Below, piece by piece: positions 23,101 to 32,231 of a stretch of 64,000 nt of DNA. The first letter of the stretch is position 1; the number at the start of each line of letters is the position of its first letter. Where the stretch lies: contig WPDH01000054.1 in assembly GCA_019137255.1 (NCBI GenBank), positions 1 through 64,000 of the forward strand. The letters are read 5' to 3'. The notes beneath the pieces were generated by a model. It did not search any database. It worked only from the letters and a program-made list of their open reading frames with translations, and was not told the origin of the DNA. The translations under genes and the position numbers were made by a program. This DNA comes from Corinectria fuckeliana. Taxonomy: Eukaryota > Ascomycota > Sordariomycetes > Hypocreales > Nectriaceae.

Positions 23101-25001
23101 CGCGCAGTCAGTTTGTCAAGAACACCATGACAACCATTACGCAAGCGGTAATCGAGTCGGTTCCTGACGCATTTCACCGACCCAGTGTTCTTCCGGACAA
23201 GAACGGTATGTTGAACGGCGAGAACCAGAAAACATCCGCGGAACATGATCGGAAATCATTCAGACGTTCTTTTCGACCTCCTCCCCGAGCTGACTCTGGC
23301 ACTTTGCCGTCCGAGTTTGAGGAAGACTGTGGTCCTCTGGTCAAATCTCAATTCAGCGGATCTAAGAAGGCTTGGGAAGAGCAGATTGAGGTTGTCTTGA
23401 AGGGGATTTATAATTCGATTCGGGACGAACGTCTACCTCTCTTTGGCGCTGAGCCTGAAAAGAGCCTCAACATGCCTAGCTCGAGTAGTGGTGGCCTTTC
23501 TGTCATGGGCATGCTTAAGAGAACCCCCAGCGTCCTCAGCAAGGCACCTTCTGAAAGTCAGCTTTCCGTTCGTGGTCGCATCCCGGAGAATGGCCGGGCT
23601 AGTACGGCAAGATGGAACTCCAAAAGTCGGTCACGAACCGGAATGGGCCGCAATGGCTTCTCCTCCAGTCGTACCAGCTTTGACGACGGGAACTCCCTTT
23701 GGAGCCCTGCTGGATCATCAGCCACTTGGAGTCGCCATTCGCTTGGCAGGACCCAAACTTCAGTGTCGCAAGACTCTTTTGGATCAACACTTCCTCATGG
23801 TGAGTATCAGCAGTCGATCGGCTTTGCCAATGCGTTGAGTCAGGCCATCATCCGAGACGAAGACCAATACGGAGACGGCACACAGTCCATCCTCAGTGCC
23901 GACATCTCTAATACGCAGTTCTTGGAGGATGAGTCGCTTGAGCTCGCTGGCCCTCCTTGGGTTAAGGAGGGAATGGTTATCCACAAGCATCACCTCGATG
24001 GCGTTGAGAAGAAGGCTAGGGACCGACACTGGTCTGAGGTGTTTGCCGTCATCCAGAAAGGGCAAATGAGCCTGTTCTCGTTTGCCCCAAATAAGTCGAT
24101 GCGACAGAAGAGCCGCAAGAACGCGGGCTCGAACGCAGTGGTAGGAGGGGGGAATTGGCAAGACAATGCCACCAACATGGGCACCTTCAGCCTCCGACAA
24201 ACTCTCGCTTCTGCTCTCCCGCCACCTGGATATTCCCGAACTAGGCCAAACGTCTGGGCGCTGAGCCTCCCCAACGGTGCTGTCCACCTGTTCCAGGTCG
24301 GCACACCCGAGATTGGTAGGGAGTTCGTCACCACGGTGAACTACTGGAGTGCTCGTCTCAGCACCCATCCCTTGATCGGTGGTATAAGCAACATCGAGTA
24401 TGGATGGAGCGAATCAATCGTCAACAACGCTCTAGTCACCGTTATCAACGAGACGACTGGCGGTAAGACGTCTCGTCCAGGCAGCAGCGCAGCTCCCGGC
24501 CGAAGATCCAGCGTCACCAGTGCCAGCTTCCGAGGTTCCAGCTTCGACCATGTCACTGGGGCCTTTACGAACAACAGCGGCCGCGGGAAGCTTCCGGGTG
24601 ATCGTGTCCACATTTCGGATTGGACGCCGCCTACGCAGAGCATGCGCCCTAGCAACTCCTCGGAGTCTGATCAGCTTGAAACCCTCGAGGCCTATGTCAA
24701 GGGCATCGAGGCCGAACTCCAGGTCCACAATCAACTTCGCAGCCCCATGCTTCTTGCCTTTACTCCCAGAGGAACCAACGCTAGTAGAGCCATGACCAAC
24801 TGGGAGCGCAAAAGCGCATATTTGCTTCGTGAGATTGTCAAGTTCAGGACCTATGTCGACTGCCTTCAACAAGCCGAGACGAGGAAGCACGAGATTTACA
24901 CCGAACGAGACCTGGCGCAGCGTGCCGCTAGAGGCGAGCTAAGTGACGGAGACATGGAACTAAGCGGTGGTGAAGAGGGCGATGCCACTCTGATGCCGTG
25001 A
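20115..25001 (+). CDS. Sec7-PH Arf guanine-nucleotide exchange factor (Syt1-like), 1611 aa
   Basis: Activates Arf/Arl GTPases on Golgi or endosomal membranes. Two exons, 20115-22971 and 23023-25001; the 51-bp intron (GTAAGAG to GGTCAG) is a multiple of three and lies inside the Sec7 domain, so it could be missed by reading straight through. Removing it restores GFKAT-DVIHTICYSIMLLNT, the conserved Sec7 text. The long N-terminal third is disordered, with Asn, Ser, Pro and His runs (poly-Asn near 21069-21130 and 21592-21640). Sec7 spans about 22660-23200 with the catalytic-Glu segment FRAETQQVDRIL. A PH domain follows (about 23960-24350: EGMVIHKHHLDG to FVTTVNYWSARL), then a coiled-coil-like tail. 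ATG 20115 is preferred over the upstream in-frame ATG at 19848, which adds 89 unconserved residues. Confidence 0.9.
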   Translation: MPSTDNARRWTRRRTRADLSIDTSSSSSLASPYPFVPRDRDATRAASASASAPRTPPDCSKPPPPPALSKSHPDADSRALSRLPSSRHTHHTHHHTQHAHESFLDNPTPVEDDMADRDHRLPRPAQRDSHDLSLSPRNVTRDSLVTNMLLSLDQFSMGQLGDKYGPGPRSHTYDDATPQFGAAADPQRTWTATSSNNGGGRVNGHQYSYSSDLEGADDSSRMSSQQSRGRRSNSSSNFQSGFTRLNSVRERESAAAARRTQPGPSRAMHSRGGKPGSKSSSTTSASVDAGYAQVLGSQRWARGFGRSASFDYGPAAPQQNNNNNTTNNINSSNSNSNTSHTNAEPAPFRIEFSNNFIDDEYDAAPNPTVPGGPRREAPIPAMQPVAAPPPAPLELPPLGLEHQRSNRSLRSVSARTKSGGNLRETAPAVPTLDLDSAPAPHVGYEKAKIAAVHGGSTPATATAPAPAPVKERPGFFRRVFGSRNASHSSPNSHNNNNSNNNSSSNNDAANTANAANSALSTPPTDHSGGGKMHGNASTPPSRDTSSSHSHHPALQKRPSSFFRRRKKSVTEDPPPLPTLFPTPPVPRVTPISLAVAGDGPLPLPEPSPVSSLRKVMNPYLRTGPNAQGTSAGQGPSPLADISNLSPRTGVDDIDARLEYKREFSPDYSPSPNAKIRTVHADPDDYYPRGTDDTPSRPPPDRAAKGVVTRNNSFLDLDGASDNDDVHDSPSGKKPSGKTKTKTKAKAKAGDSTLRGRDSPLGGNDSTIKGGKSFNRVEQTDSEDDTNPSNLALPIEGARASSPAASASTGTDYKSALSATPSVRIDGSADPSPKALGTFDSIKAKALDEPEFVIGEPTEDDRQKAQKIYEGSEDFIQKVKAAAWMGEEGPVRQRTLQAYMEHYDFTSKSIVHALRQVCERLVFRAETQQVDRILVAFSKRWCDCNPNHGFKATGKRTPFNNIPMRLTKWSDVIHTICYSIMLLNTDLHMADIEQKMTRSQFVKNTMTTITQAVIESVPDAFHRPSVLPDKNGMLNGENQKTSAEHDRKSFRRSFRPPPRADSGTLPSEFEEDCGPLVKSQFSGSKKAWEEQIEVVLKGIYNSIRDERLPLFGAEPEKSLNMPSSSSGGLSVMGMLKRTPSVLSKAPSESQLSVRGRIPENGRASTARWNSKSRSRTGMGRNGFSSSRTSFDDGNSLWSPAGSSATWSRHSLGRTQTSVSQDSFGSTLPHGEYQQSIGFANALSQAIIRDEDQYGDGTQSILSADISNTQFLEDESLELAGPPWVKEGMVIHKHHLDGVEKKARDRHWSEVFAVIQKGQMSLFSFAPNKSMRQKSRKNAGSNAVVGGGNWQDNATNMGTFSLRQTLASALPPPGYSRTRPNVWALSLPNGAVHLFQVGTPEIGREFVTTVNYWSARLSTHPLIGGISNIEYGWSESIVNNALVTVINETTGGKTSRPGSSAAPGRRSSVTSASFRGSSFDHVTGAFTNNSGRGKLPGDRVHISDWTPPTQSMRPSNSSESDQLETLEAYVKGIEAELQVHNQLRSPMLLAFTPRGTNASRAMTNWERKSAYLLREIVKFRTYVDCLQQAETRKHEIYTERDLAQRAARGELSDGDMELSGGEEGDATLMP

Positions 25002-25320
25002 TTCGGCCATTTTACTGCTTCTTGGTGTCGGTTGTCCTGAATGGAAAGCAAGGCGCATGATGGGCAAGGAGCTCGCAGTTGACAGCTTCGTCACTTTAAT
25101 TCAGCCAATAACCTATCCTTTCATATTATTCGATTCTATCAATGTATAAATAGAGTTTGCTTGCTGGGGAGACGGAATGTATAATGAGGATTCACGGGAC
25201 GGAGTGAGGGCGTTGTTCGCAGAGGACTTGGATATCAAACCAAAACTAGATTCTTTTTAATGGCGTTGAAGACAAGCAGAATGGGATACTCGTGCTTGCA
25301 CATTTTATGCCCCGATTACT
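25002..25320. other. 3' intergenic region of the Sec7 gene
   Basis: About 320 bp of AT-rich sequence downstream of the Sec7 stop codon, with AATAAA-like words. It probably holds the 3' UTR. No gene seen. Confidence 0.55.
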
Positions 25321-26251
25321 TCACTTTCCTGTGGTACTGACCGTTCTTTTTGTGTCTCTTCGCCCTGCCTGATATCGTCCGATCCGTTGTGCATCATGAT
25401 CTAGAAGGGCTGATTTATTGAGATTCATTGAGAACACTGGCCAGCCAGCCCTGGGCTGTTGAAGGGAGTATTTGCACGTTATCTGTCCACTCCATGTGCA
25501 TCTTGCCTCGAGCATGTACCAAGTCCAGAGCGCTGTAATCGCTAGTCTAGTCACGCTCAAGGAAGCCAAGCTGGACCCTACATTGCTCTCATTGTCTTCA
25601 TCGTCGCCATCACCGCCCTGGGCAACGCCGCGATCGCCGGTGGAATTGTTGCTTCCGCTGCTGGACTCGGTAGCCGATTTCGTGCTCGTCGGCAGGCTCT
25701 GGCTTGTACTTGGTTCTGCTGCTGACTCGCTCGTGTCGGTAGAAGAGCCTTCTGGCTTAGAGAGAGGCTGCAATTTCGGGCTGGAAGGTCGGCTCTGACG
25801 ATGTAGCTTCTGTGGCTGGGGTAGGCTGGCTTGCTGCTCGAGGCCGAGACGCTATGCAAGAAGCAAGTTAGCATCACCCGAGACGACATTCTCGTGTCCG
25901 TCGCAAAGTGAAAACTCACGTAATGAAGTGTTTGCAGAACGAGTCTGTAGCAGACTTCTTCAGCGCTTCGTCCTCGCTCGCATCCACACAAAACTCCTCC
26001 CTAGTGTTATTCATGTGCGCGCGCTGGCAGTTCGTCTTTATCGTTGGAAATATTCGCCGTTGGAAAATACTCGAGCGCCATCCGCGCCTCGCCATCGCCG
26101 TCGCAGAATAGTCGCCGGACTGCGCGCTGGTGACGAGGCCTCTGCAGGCGGCTTCGACTTGGCCGAGACGTTTCTGGCAGGCTGTGTCTTCGACGCCGCC
26201 GAATACGCGGTTTGCGGCGGCTGCGGGTGGGGTGAAGGCTGCGAGGGCCAT
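25321..26251 (-). pseudogene. Cysteine-rich, Ser/Thr-rich secreted protein gene, probably frameshifted
   Basis: From 26251 a frame reads MALAAFTPPAAAANRVFGG followed by spaced cysteines and ends in EEFCVDASEDEALKKSA and SFCKHFIT at 25916. Protein-like text then hops between frames: SSSKPAYPS in one, PATEATSSEPTFQPEIAASL (ending in TAA) in another, and a Ser/Thr-rich run with ESNVGSSLASLSVTRLAIT in the third, down to 25321. A stretch near 26020-26110 (DGDGEARMALEYFPTANIS) also reads better in a neighbouring frame. This resembles a GPI-anchored or secreted surface protein broken by several small indels. An intron starting at GTGAGT (about 25919) could explain one of the shifts, not all. Function unknown. 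Confidence 0.38.
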
Positions 26252-27956
26252 GTATACGTAGGGAATAATCTCCAGCGACGTTGATGCTGGTGTGTTCTTC
26301 TCGTTGCGGTTTGGTCATTCAGAGTGGCGGATCGAGCTGGGACTAGTACCACCAGGAGAGCCCCAGACAGACAGACAGACAGACAGACAGACGAGGCCAG
26401 CTGACATGCTTCCAAGCAACTGCTCCTCTCGCTGAGCTGAAGCCATCCCCAAGCTCAGAGATAAACCAAGCGAATAGAAAACCACCCTCTGCTAGGCTAG
26501 GGAATGGCCTCAGCTTCCCCGATACAGAATCTGGGGGTCCCAATCGAGCTCCCGTGCCGCCCCAAGTCTGTAAGGACGGCCGAAGACAGAAGAGCGCGCC
26601 TGTGTCAGCCGCATGCATGGTGGCATCTTCTTGGGGGTCTTCGGTATGGGGTCCATGTGCTCCAGACTTGGCAGGAAGGATCTGAGGCGGGATTTTGCGA
26701 CGTCGAGAGAGAGGGAATGGTGACGACGGTGGTTGAGTTTCGGTCTGCAACTGAGGCTTGGAGGGATTGCGTCAGTGGAATCATAGTCTTGCAGTTTGCA
26801 AAGGACTTTGCCTGAAATAAAGCAAGGCACAGGGAGAGTCGATACACGGAGGAAGCGTCGGCTTAGTCGGGCGTAGCCCATATGTTGGGTTCTCATGCTG
26901 CTAGGAGCGTTGCTCTCGGAGCCATGTTGCAAACATGGGAGTAGACTGGTAAGGGTAGCTTCTAGCAACCTTCGCTTGCGTGGCTCACCGCCATTATATC
27001 TCCCTGCCTCATTTGGCTTCGAAGTGCCGTCTGTGCCCGTAAGCCCTTAAAGTTGCCCCTAGATTGTAGTCTCCCGTGTGGTGTAGTCAAGTGTGGACTC
27101 GAGAGGTATCGGTGCCATTTTCGACGAGAAGAAGATTACTGTAATCATGTGACCACCCAGGCGTCGAGCATAGTGCTGTAATTAAGTATTAAGATCGGCC
27201 TCCATTGTAGAAAAGGGTAACTTCAACTCACCACTTCAAATAACGCCTAGACAGTGTCAATACTTTGCTAACCCATATAGATCATAAGCACACTGCCTCA
27301 AACTCTTCTACAGAGCCATATTCAAAACAATGATGGTTATTACTCCTTAACTGATGGTCGCCTGCATATCAACTAGCCCCTTGCTGAACGGGAGATGCCA
27401 AGGCACAAAAGGAAGGCAATCGGCTGCAAAGGAGACAAGATAGTGCGATCTGGGAACCTGGATGCATGCATGACAATGAAGATTAGTGAGTGGTCCCATG
27501 GAATGCAAATGAAGGAAAGAAGGTGTTTTGGGTCTAGTCAAGAAATATTGGGAATTGTCCGCTGTGATGACATGACACTCTCGGTCTGAAAGCGTGCGCC
27601 TCGAAAACGATGTTGCACCGCAACACCACCACAAACACCACTAACGCCAAATCATGTACGGCGCAGGGCCATCTCGTGGAGCATTGGGATGGAATGTTTA
27701 CTACTGTACTGTAGAGTTCGTGAGCCCTGCGAGATTCTTCACGGCAGAGAACATTTGAGTGTCACGGGTTACGGACGATATGTATACGGTTCTGTATTCA
27801 CTGAAGAGGACTTCCAAGGAAACCCGCAATGTAATTGCACGCTCGAGAACATAGCTATGTCAAATTGAGTTTGCGTGCAAGTCACCAACACAGTATTCAC
27901 CCCCGCCTCCTTCCACTTCCCAGCCAAGAGATCCCCAACTTGGGACATGGGGCCGT
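26252..27956. other. Intergenic with (CAGA)n microsatellite
   Basis: No gene could be supported. A tetranucleotide CAGA run occupies about 26364-26392. The remainder shows only short overlapping frames. Confidence 0.55.
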
Positions 27957-28765
27957 TTAACAAGAGTTCAGCATGGTGGTCAGCGCCGACTTCTCAGCAC
28001 TGGTGACGGTGAGCTCCCAGTAGCTCTTGACGGCGATCCAGCTCCTGGCGTACTTGCAGTAGAAGCTGGTCAGCGGGGGCTTCCACTGGTCCGGCGAGGA
28101 GCTGCTCTTGGCCGAGTTGACCTCGTCGGTGACGGCCCAGAGCTGCGGGCGGGTGAGGTCGTTGGCGAACAGCGTGCGCTTGGCCGTGGTCCACGAAGCG
28201 GCTCCGGACTGGGGGGAGGATTTGTTAGTGAAATGCTCGGGGCTCGCCACGATGCAGTCGGTACTCACGATCCAAGCGTTTTGCAGGGGGACCATGTGGT
28301 CGATGTCAACGTCGCTGGCAGCCGTCCACGACGCGCCGTCGTAGGGGCTGAGCCACGTTCCCGACGTGGAAGCACAAGCGTCGTTGGTCACGACATTGGT
28401 GCCGTCTCGCTTGAGAACAGTTTCCCTTTGTTACGCAGTTAGCACACGAGGCCACCAACGACCAACGGCCAGGGTAGAAGCAGTCCTCCTTACCGGGTGT
28501 TGCAGGTTCCAGAGACAGTGGTCCAGTGAGGGAACAAGTCACGGTCGTACGTGCCGGTGTTGGTGGAAGCGGCAACCGTCAGCCCCGAGAGCTGGGTTCG
28601 AGCACTGGCCTCGGTGGGAATGCCCGGCTGTGATGAAACAAAGAACAGTCAGAATCCCGTTCATCATCATCAGGCCCGGAGGATTGGACTTCTACTTACA
28701 GCTTCCGGAGTGGGAGCGGCGAGGACGCCAGAGATGGCGAGCAGGGCGGCGACGGTGAACTTCAT
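27957..28765 (-). CDS. Secreted HNH-type nuclease (DUF1524-like), 202 aa
   Basis: Small extracellular nuclease candidate. Exons on the minus strand: 28765-28700, 28627-28494, 28425-28269, 28208-27957 (609 nt, all phases agree). The first exon is a clean signal peptide (MKFTVAALLAISGVLAA) with likely cleavage after Ala. The mature protein carries YDRDLFPHW and then DVDIDHMVPLQNAW, the D-x-D-H-x-V-P-L catalytic core of the secreted HNH/DUF1524 family, with a later RTLFANDLTRPQLWAV that supplies the conserved Asn/Asp region. Cysteine pairs (CNTR, NDACAST, FYCKYA, NSC at the C-terminus) fit disulfides in a secreted enzyme. Such proteins are common in soil bacteria and fungi and are predicted to degrade extracellular DNA; activity here is inferred from the motif. 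Confidence 0.88.
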
Positions 28766-31700
28766 CTTGATGCTGGTGTCTTGGACTGTAGAGCTGAGAG
28801 CTTGGGGAAAGACAAACGGAATAGAGAGAGTTGGTATGTAATTTATAGTCGTGCGAGACCCCTTCATTCGTCCCATGGCTCGTCACCGCATTGTCTTCGT
28901 CCTACCTCGGCCTTGGAGACCTGCCGATCATTCCGTCCGCACTCAACCTCGTCGCTTACACGCCTCTCCTGATACCCTCACCGACCTACCTTATTTGCAA
29001 GACGTTCCGTGTGATGCTTTCGTCGATCTCCCGCCCACGAGGCCTCGCGATAGGCACTTGTTGTTCTGTTATCGCACAGCGGGGCCAGCTCGCAATCAAT
29101 ACCGGCCCCGGCCCCTGCAGAACTTCAGAAGTCCATCGAGTTTCCACGGCGCCAGGGGCCGAATTGGTTTGCAATGCCGATGGAGGGTCGATAGCCAAGA
29201 TCCCAGGGGGCCACCAAGCGCCCTGTTTGGCTGCGAGCCTTTGCCAAGCGTGGAGAGAGCAAGGGAACCTGCCTAATCCAGTAACTGGGGCGGCTGGAGG
29301 TGAGACAAGCCGCTACTAGCAATGCTGCGTGGGAACCCCGGTCCTTTTTGGATGATCTGGCTAACAAGCCCACTAAGTGGTTTTAAGGGTCGGATTAGAG
29401 GGTAGGAAACAGGAAGTCCAAGTATATCTCGAGATACGGCGCAACCTTTAGAGATAATGCATGAACATCGACTAGATGCGGACGGCTGGCAAGGTGTTGT
29501 CGGTCAATGATCCGGAAGAGGCATCTCCTAGTGGCCGTTGAAGAGCATCGCGGAGCGCGCCGCATTCCGTTGCCAAATTTCTGTGGATTGACAGAGGTTA
29601 GCAGCTGAACAGAGTACCGGTTTAAGCTTGCCCCTTGTGTCTGCTTCGCAACCCTGATTGGAACTCGGTATCAAGATCCGGGTTAGACGCCTATAATCCC
29701 CGCCCAAGACCCCGCTGTGCCTGTTTCGATCGGAACTGCGGCTCGTCCGGAGGTGGTCGACGACCTTCTAGTTGCTCGGGTTGGTGGAAGTATATGTTGT
29801 CCATCCTGGGCTAATTCCATTGATGACCCTGCGACGAAGAAGGTTGTAGCGGTGTCGGAGGGAGGGGTCCAATGGTGTGCAACTTGCTCTTGGAACTGCC
29901 TTTCCTTCACTGGCGCCTCTCTCTGCGTGTGCCAAGAGGGTAGCTATCGCAACCCTTCCTCCTGCTCTCCTTCTCTGTAACGTATGTCGGTGTAGACGGG
30001 TTGCAGATGGCGATGCGACGCGGCTTGGTCTCGTCAAGTTCGTGGAACTAATGTTGATAGGAATTCGCCGATGGCCTATCCGGAAGCAAGTCAGCCTTTT
30101 TGATAGAACCGATCAAGGAGAAGTGTCTCCCTAGGGCCTCCTGCCTCTAAAAGAAGCTATCCCGAACCTCACATCGCTAGGGACTCTTCGTACTAGTATA
30201 ATAAGCCTTTTCTCGCAACAGCGATAGGAATCTAAAAGCTCGGGTCGGATTGTCCGAGGCCATACTCTCTGCTCGTGTCGGAGATCTGGATCTCTGGCTT
30301 CTGAGGAATTTCTCTCTGTTTACTGTTGGCTGCTCAGTCGTAAGTGATACTCCGGTTTTAGTCTGGAGGATCCCGAGGCAGCCGTGAACGTAGTCGTCAG
30401 GTGCCTGTCACGAACGCGAGATCGATCGGTGAGCCGTCTTCTGCTTGTAATAGCGGGTGTCGATTTTGGATACTGGAAGGGGTCTTTAGCCATCCCTGAA
30501 GTGCTTGGGAGTTGCGGAGGATACTCTCGATGAGTTGGTAGTGGTGTGTTGGTCACCGTGTCTGGTGGTTTCGCTCGTTAGCTATTGCCATGGGTCAAGT
30601 TGGATGCCAGATGTGATGGAACGCGTCGCTTAGGCTTGAGAATACCTGCAGGATCCTTTGAAAGATATCGCGTAGTTGCATTGGTCCGCAGGTGCATAAG
30701 ACGACCAGCCATTCTAGGGAGCCTACCGGAACGGAGTTCTTGGGGGCAGCTCTCGGCTTCATGTAGGGGAGCTGTACCGAGTCACTAAGCCATAACTGTA
30801 GATAGGATCACATGGCAGCAATGTGGCCTGATCAAGTCTTCCTTCGTGTGTCGGGTTGTGATGATGGGGTAGTGCGAAAGCAGCGGAGGGGGATCAGTCT
30901 CGCAATCTCACCACGCAGTGCTCCATTAGCAATGGGTATAATGTACGTACTTAGAGGACCTGGCAGTTTGCAATGCGTTCAGCGCCCAGACGATTCGACT
31001 TCTGCGTCTTCTTCACCGCATCGATCCTTTGCGCTGCTCTTGGGTGGAAAACAAAAGTGTAGATGTTACTGGGAGGTTTGGCCGCTAAACTCGTATGCGG
31101 TTTATGGCCCGCAGCCTTACTGCCACTTAGTCACAAACACATCTAGGAACACACTGCACCTCTGGGAACTTCATAAGCCCTCGATTTCTTGCTTCAAGCA
31201 ACGGCATGCTTTATTTATTTTTCTCTCTGGTTCTGGAACAATGAGGCGAAACAGTAGCATTGCTACAGCTACGACGGTCCTGGGCCGTCAGCGTGCAGGC
31301 CGCACCAGATGAAGTTCAGGGGCCACGCGTGACAAAGAATCGGTTAGCTAATCTCCCCTGGGGAACTTCGGGTTACGGATCTACGGCGCACTAGAACACT
31401 CTGTCTGGGTTGCCAATGTCTAGGGAGTGCTATGCCCAGCGCTCAAAGAACTTGTAGGGGACGCCACCCAGGTGAACAAAGACGAAGGCCAGGGCCACCA
31501 ACAAACCAAGTACTCTAGCTCGGAGAGGTCCCTGCCTTGTTAATTACTTAAGGCCTTTCCCAGGCAAGTACTTCGAGACGTTGGCCGCGGGGACGGGATT
31601 TGGGCCCTAATGTAGGTACTTTGAGGCTCATTGGATCGAGCCTCGGGGCAGCACAAACGCGGCTGCTCAGGGAGTTCTCGCTGTCAGCTGGTAGCACGTG

Positions 31701-31951
31701 GTCACGCGTCTTCAAAACAAGAAAAATGATCAAGACACTGGTTCATACACACCGTGGTCAATACGCGATGCTGGTTCACGTCTTGTTTTCCATGGAGATC
31801 GTGGCCTGGAGCGGAGGGCATAGTCAAGCAGTCACGTAACCTTCTGAAAGGCCAACATCAACATCTAGTCACGCCATGCCAAAGTTGTACAAGTGTCATA
31901 CATTATCCTACAGTGTTGTTTACATAGCCCAAGTTCCCCCTTAGGTCATGG
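28766..31951. other. Gene-poor intergenic region
   Basis: More than 3 kb without a supportable gene. Frames are short, lack family motifs and overlap on both strands. The composition is ordinary rather than RIP-like. Old, unrecognisable repeat sequence is possible, but I saw no terminal repeats or transposase/integrase motifs. Confidence 0.5.
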
Positions 31952-32210
31952 GCGTCTGCTCCTGCAGACCTTTGCCTCCCTATGCGGTCGTGTGTCTGTT
32001 ATTGAAGACCTTCGCATCCGTCTTCGGTTGTGTGTTTCTGCTGCTGCAGACCTTCGTATCCTCCTCAGTTATGTATCTACTCCTACAGACCTTCGCATGT
32101 TGCCTTCTTCGGTCGTATGTTTCTGCTCCTGCAGACCTTCGTAGCCTCGTTAAGTCGTGTCTGTCTGCTCTTGCAGACCTTCGCCTCCTTCGGTCGCGTG
32201 TCAGCTCTCA
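31952..32210 (+). repeat. Degenerate minisatellite, about 42-bp unit, six copies
   Basis: A unit built around CTGCTCCTGCAGACCTTCG recurs with its GACC at 31967, 32007, 32049, 32088, 32134 and 32176, giving spacings of 40, 42, 39, 46 and 42 bp. Between these cores lies a variable TCCTTCGGTCGTGT-like part. The spacing is not a multiple of three, so a coding repeat is unlikely. It lies just beyond the stop codon of the ankyrin gene. Confidence 0.8.
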
Positions 32211-32231
32211 TGTATGTACATTTGAGGCTCA

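Noticed and set aside
23800..23860. Second intron in the Sec7 gene (GTGAGT at about 23801)
   Set aside because: No suitable branch site and acceptor at a sensible distance, and the reading-through sequence is continuous and plausible.
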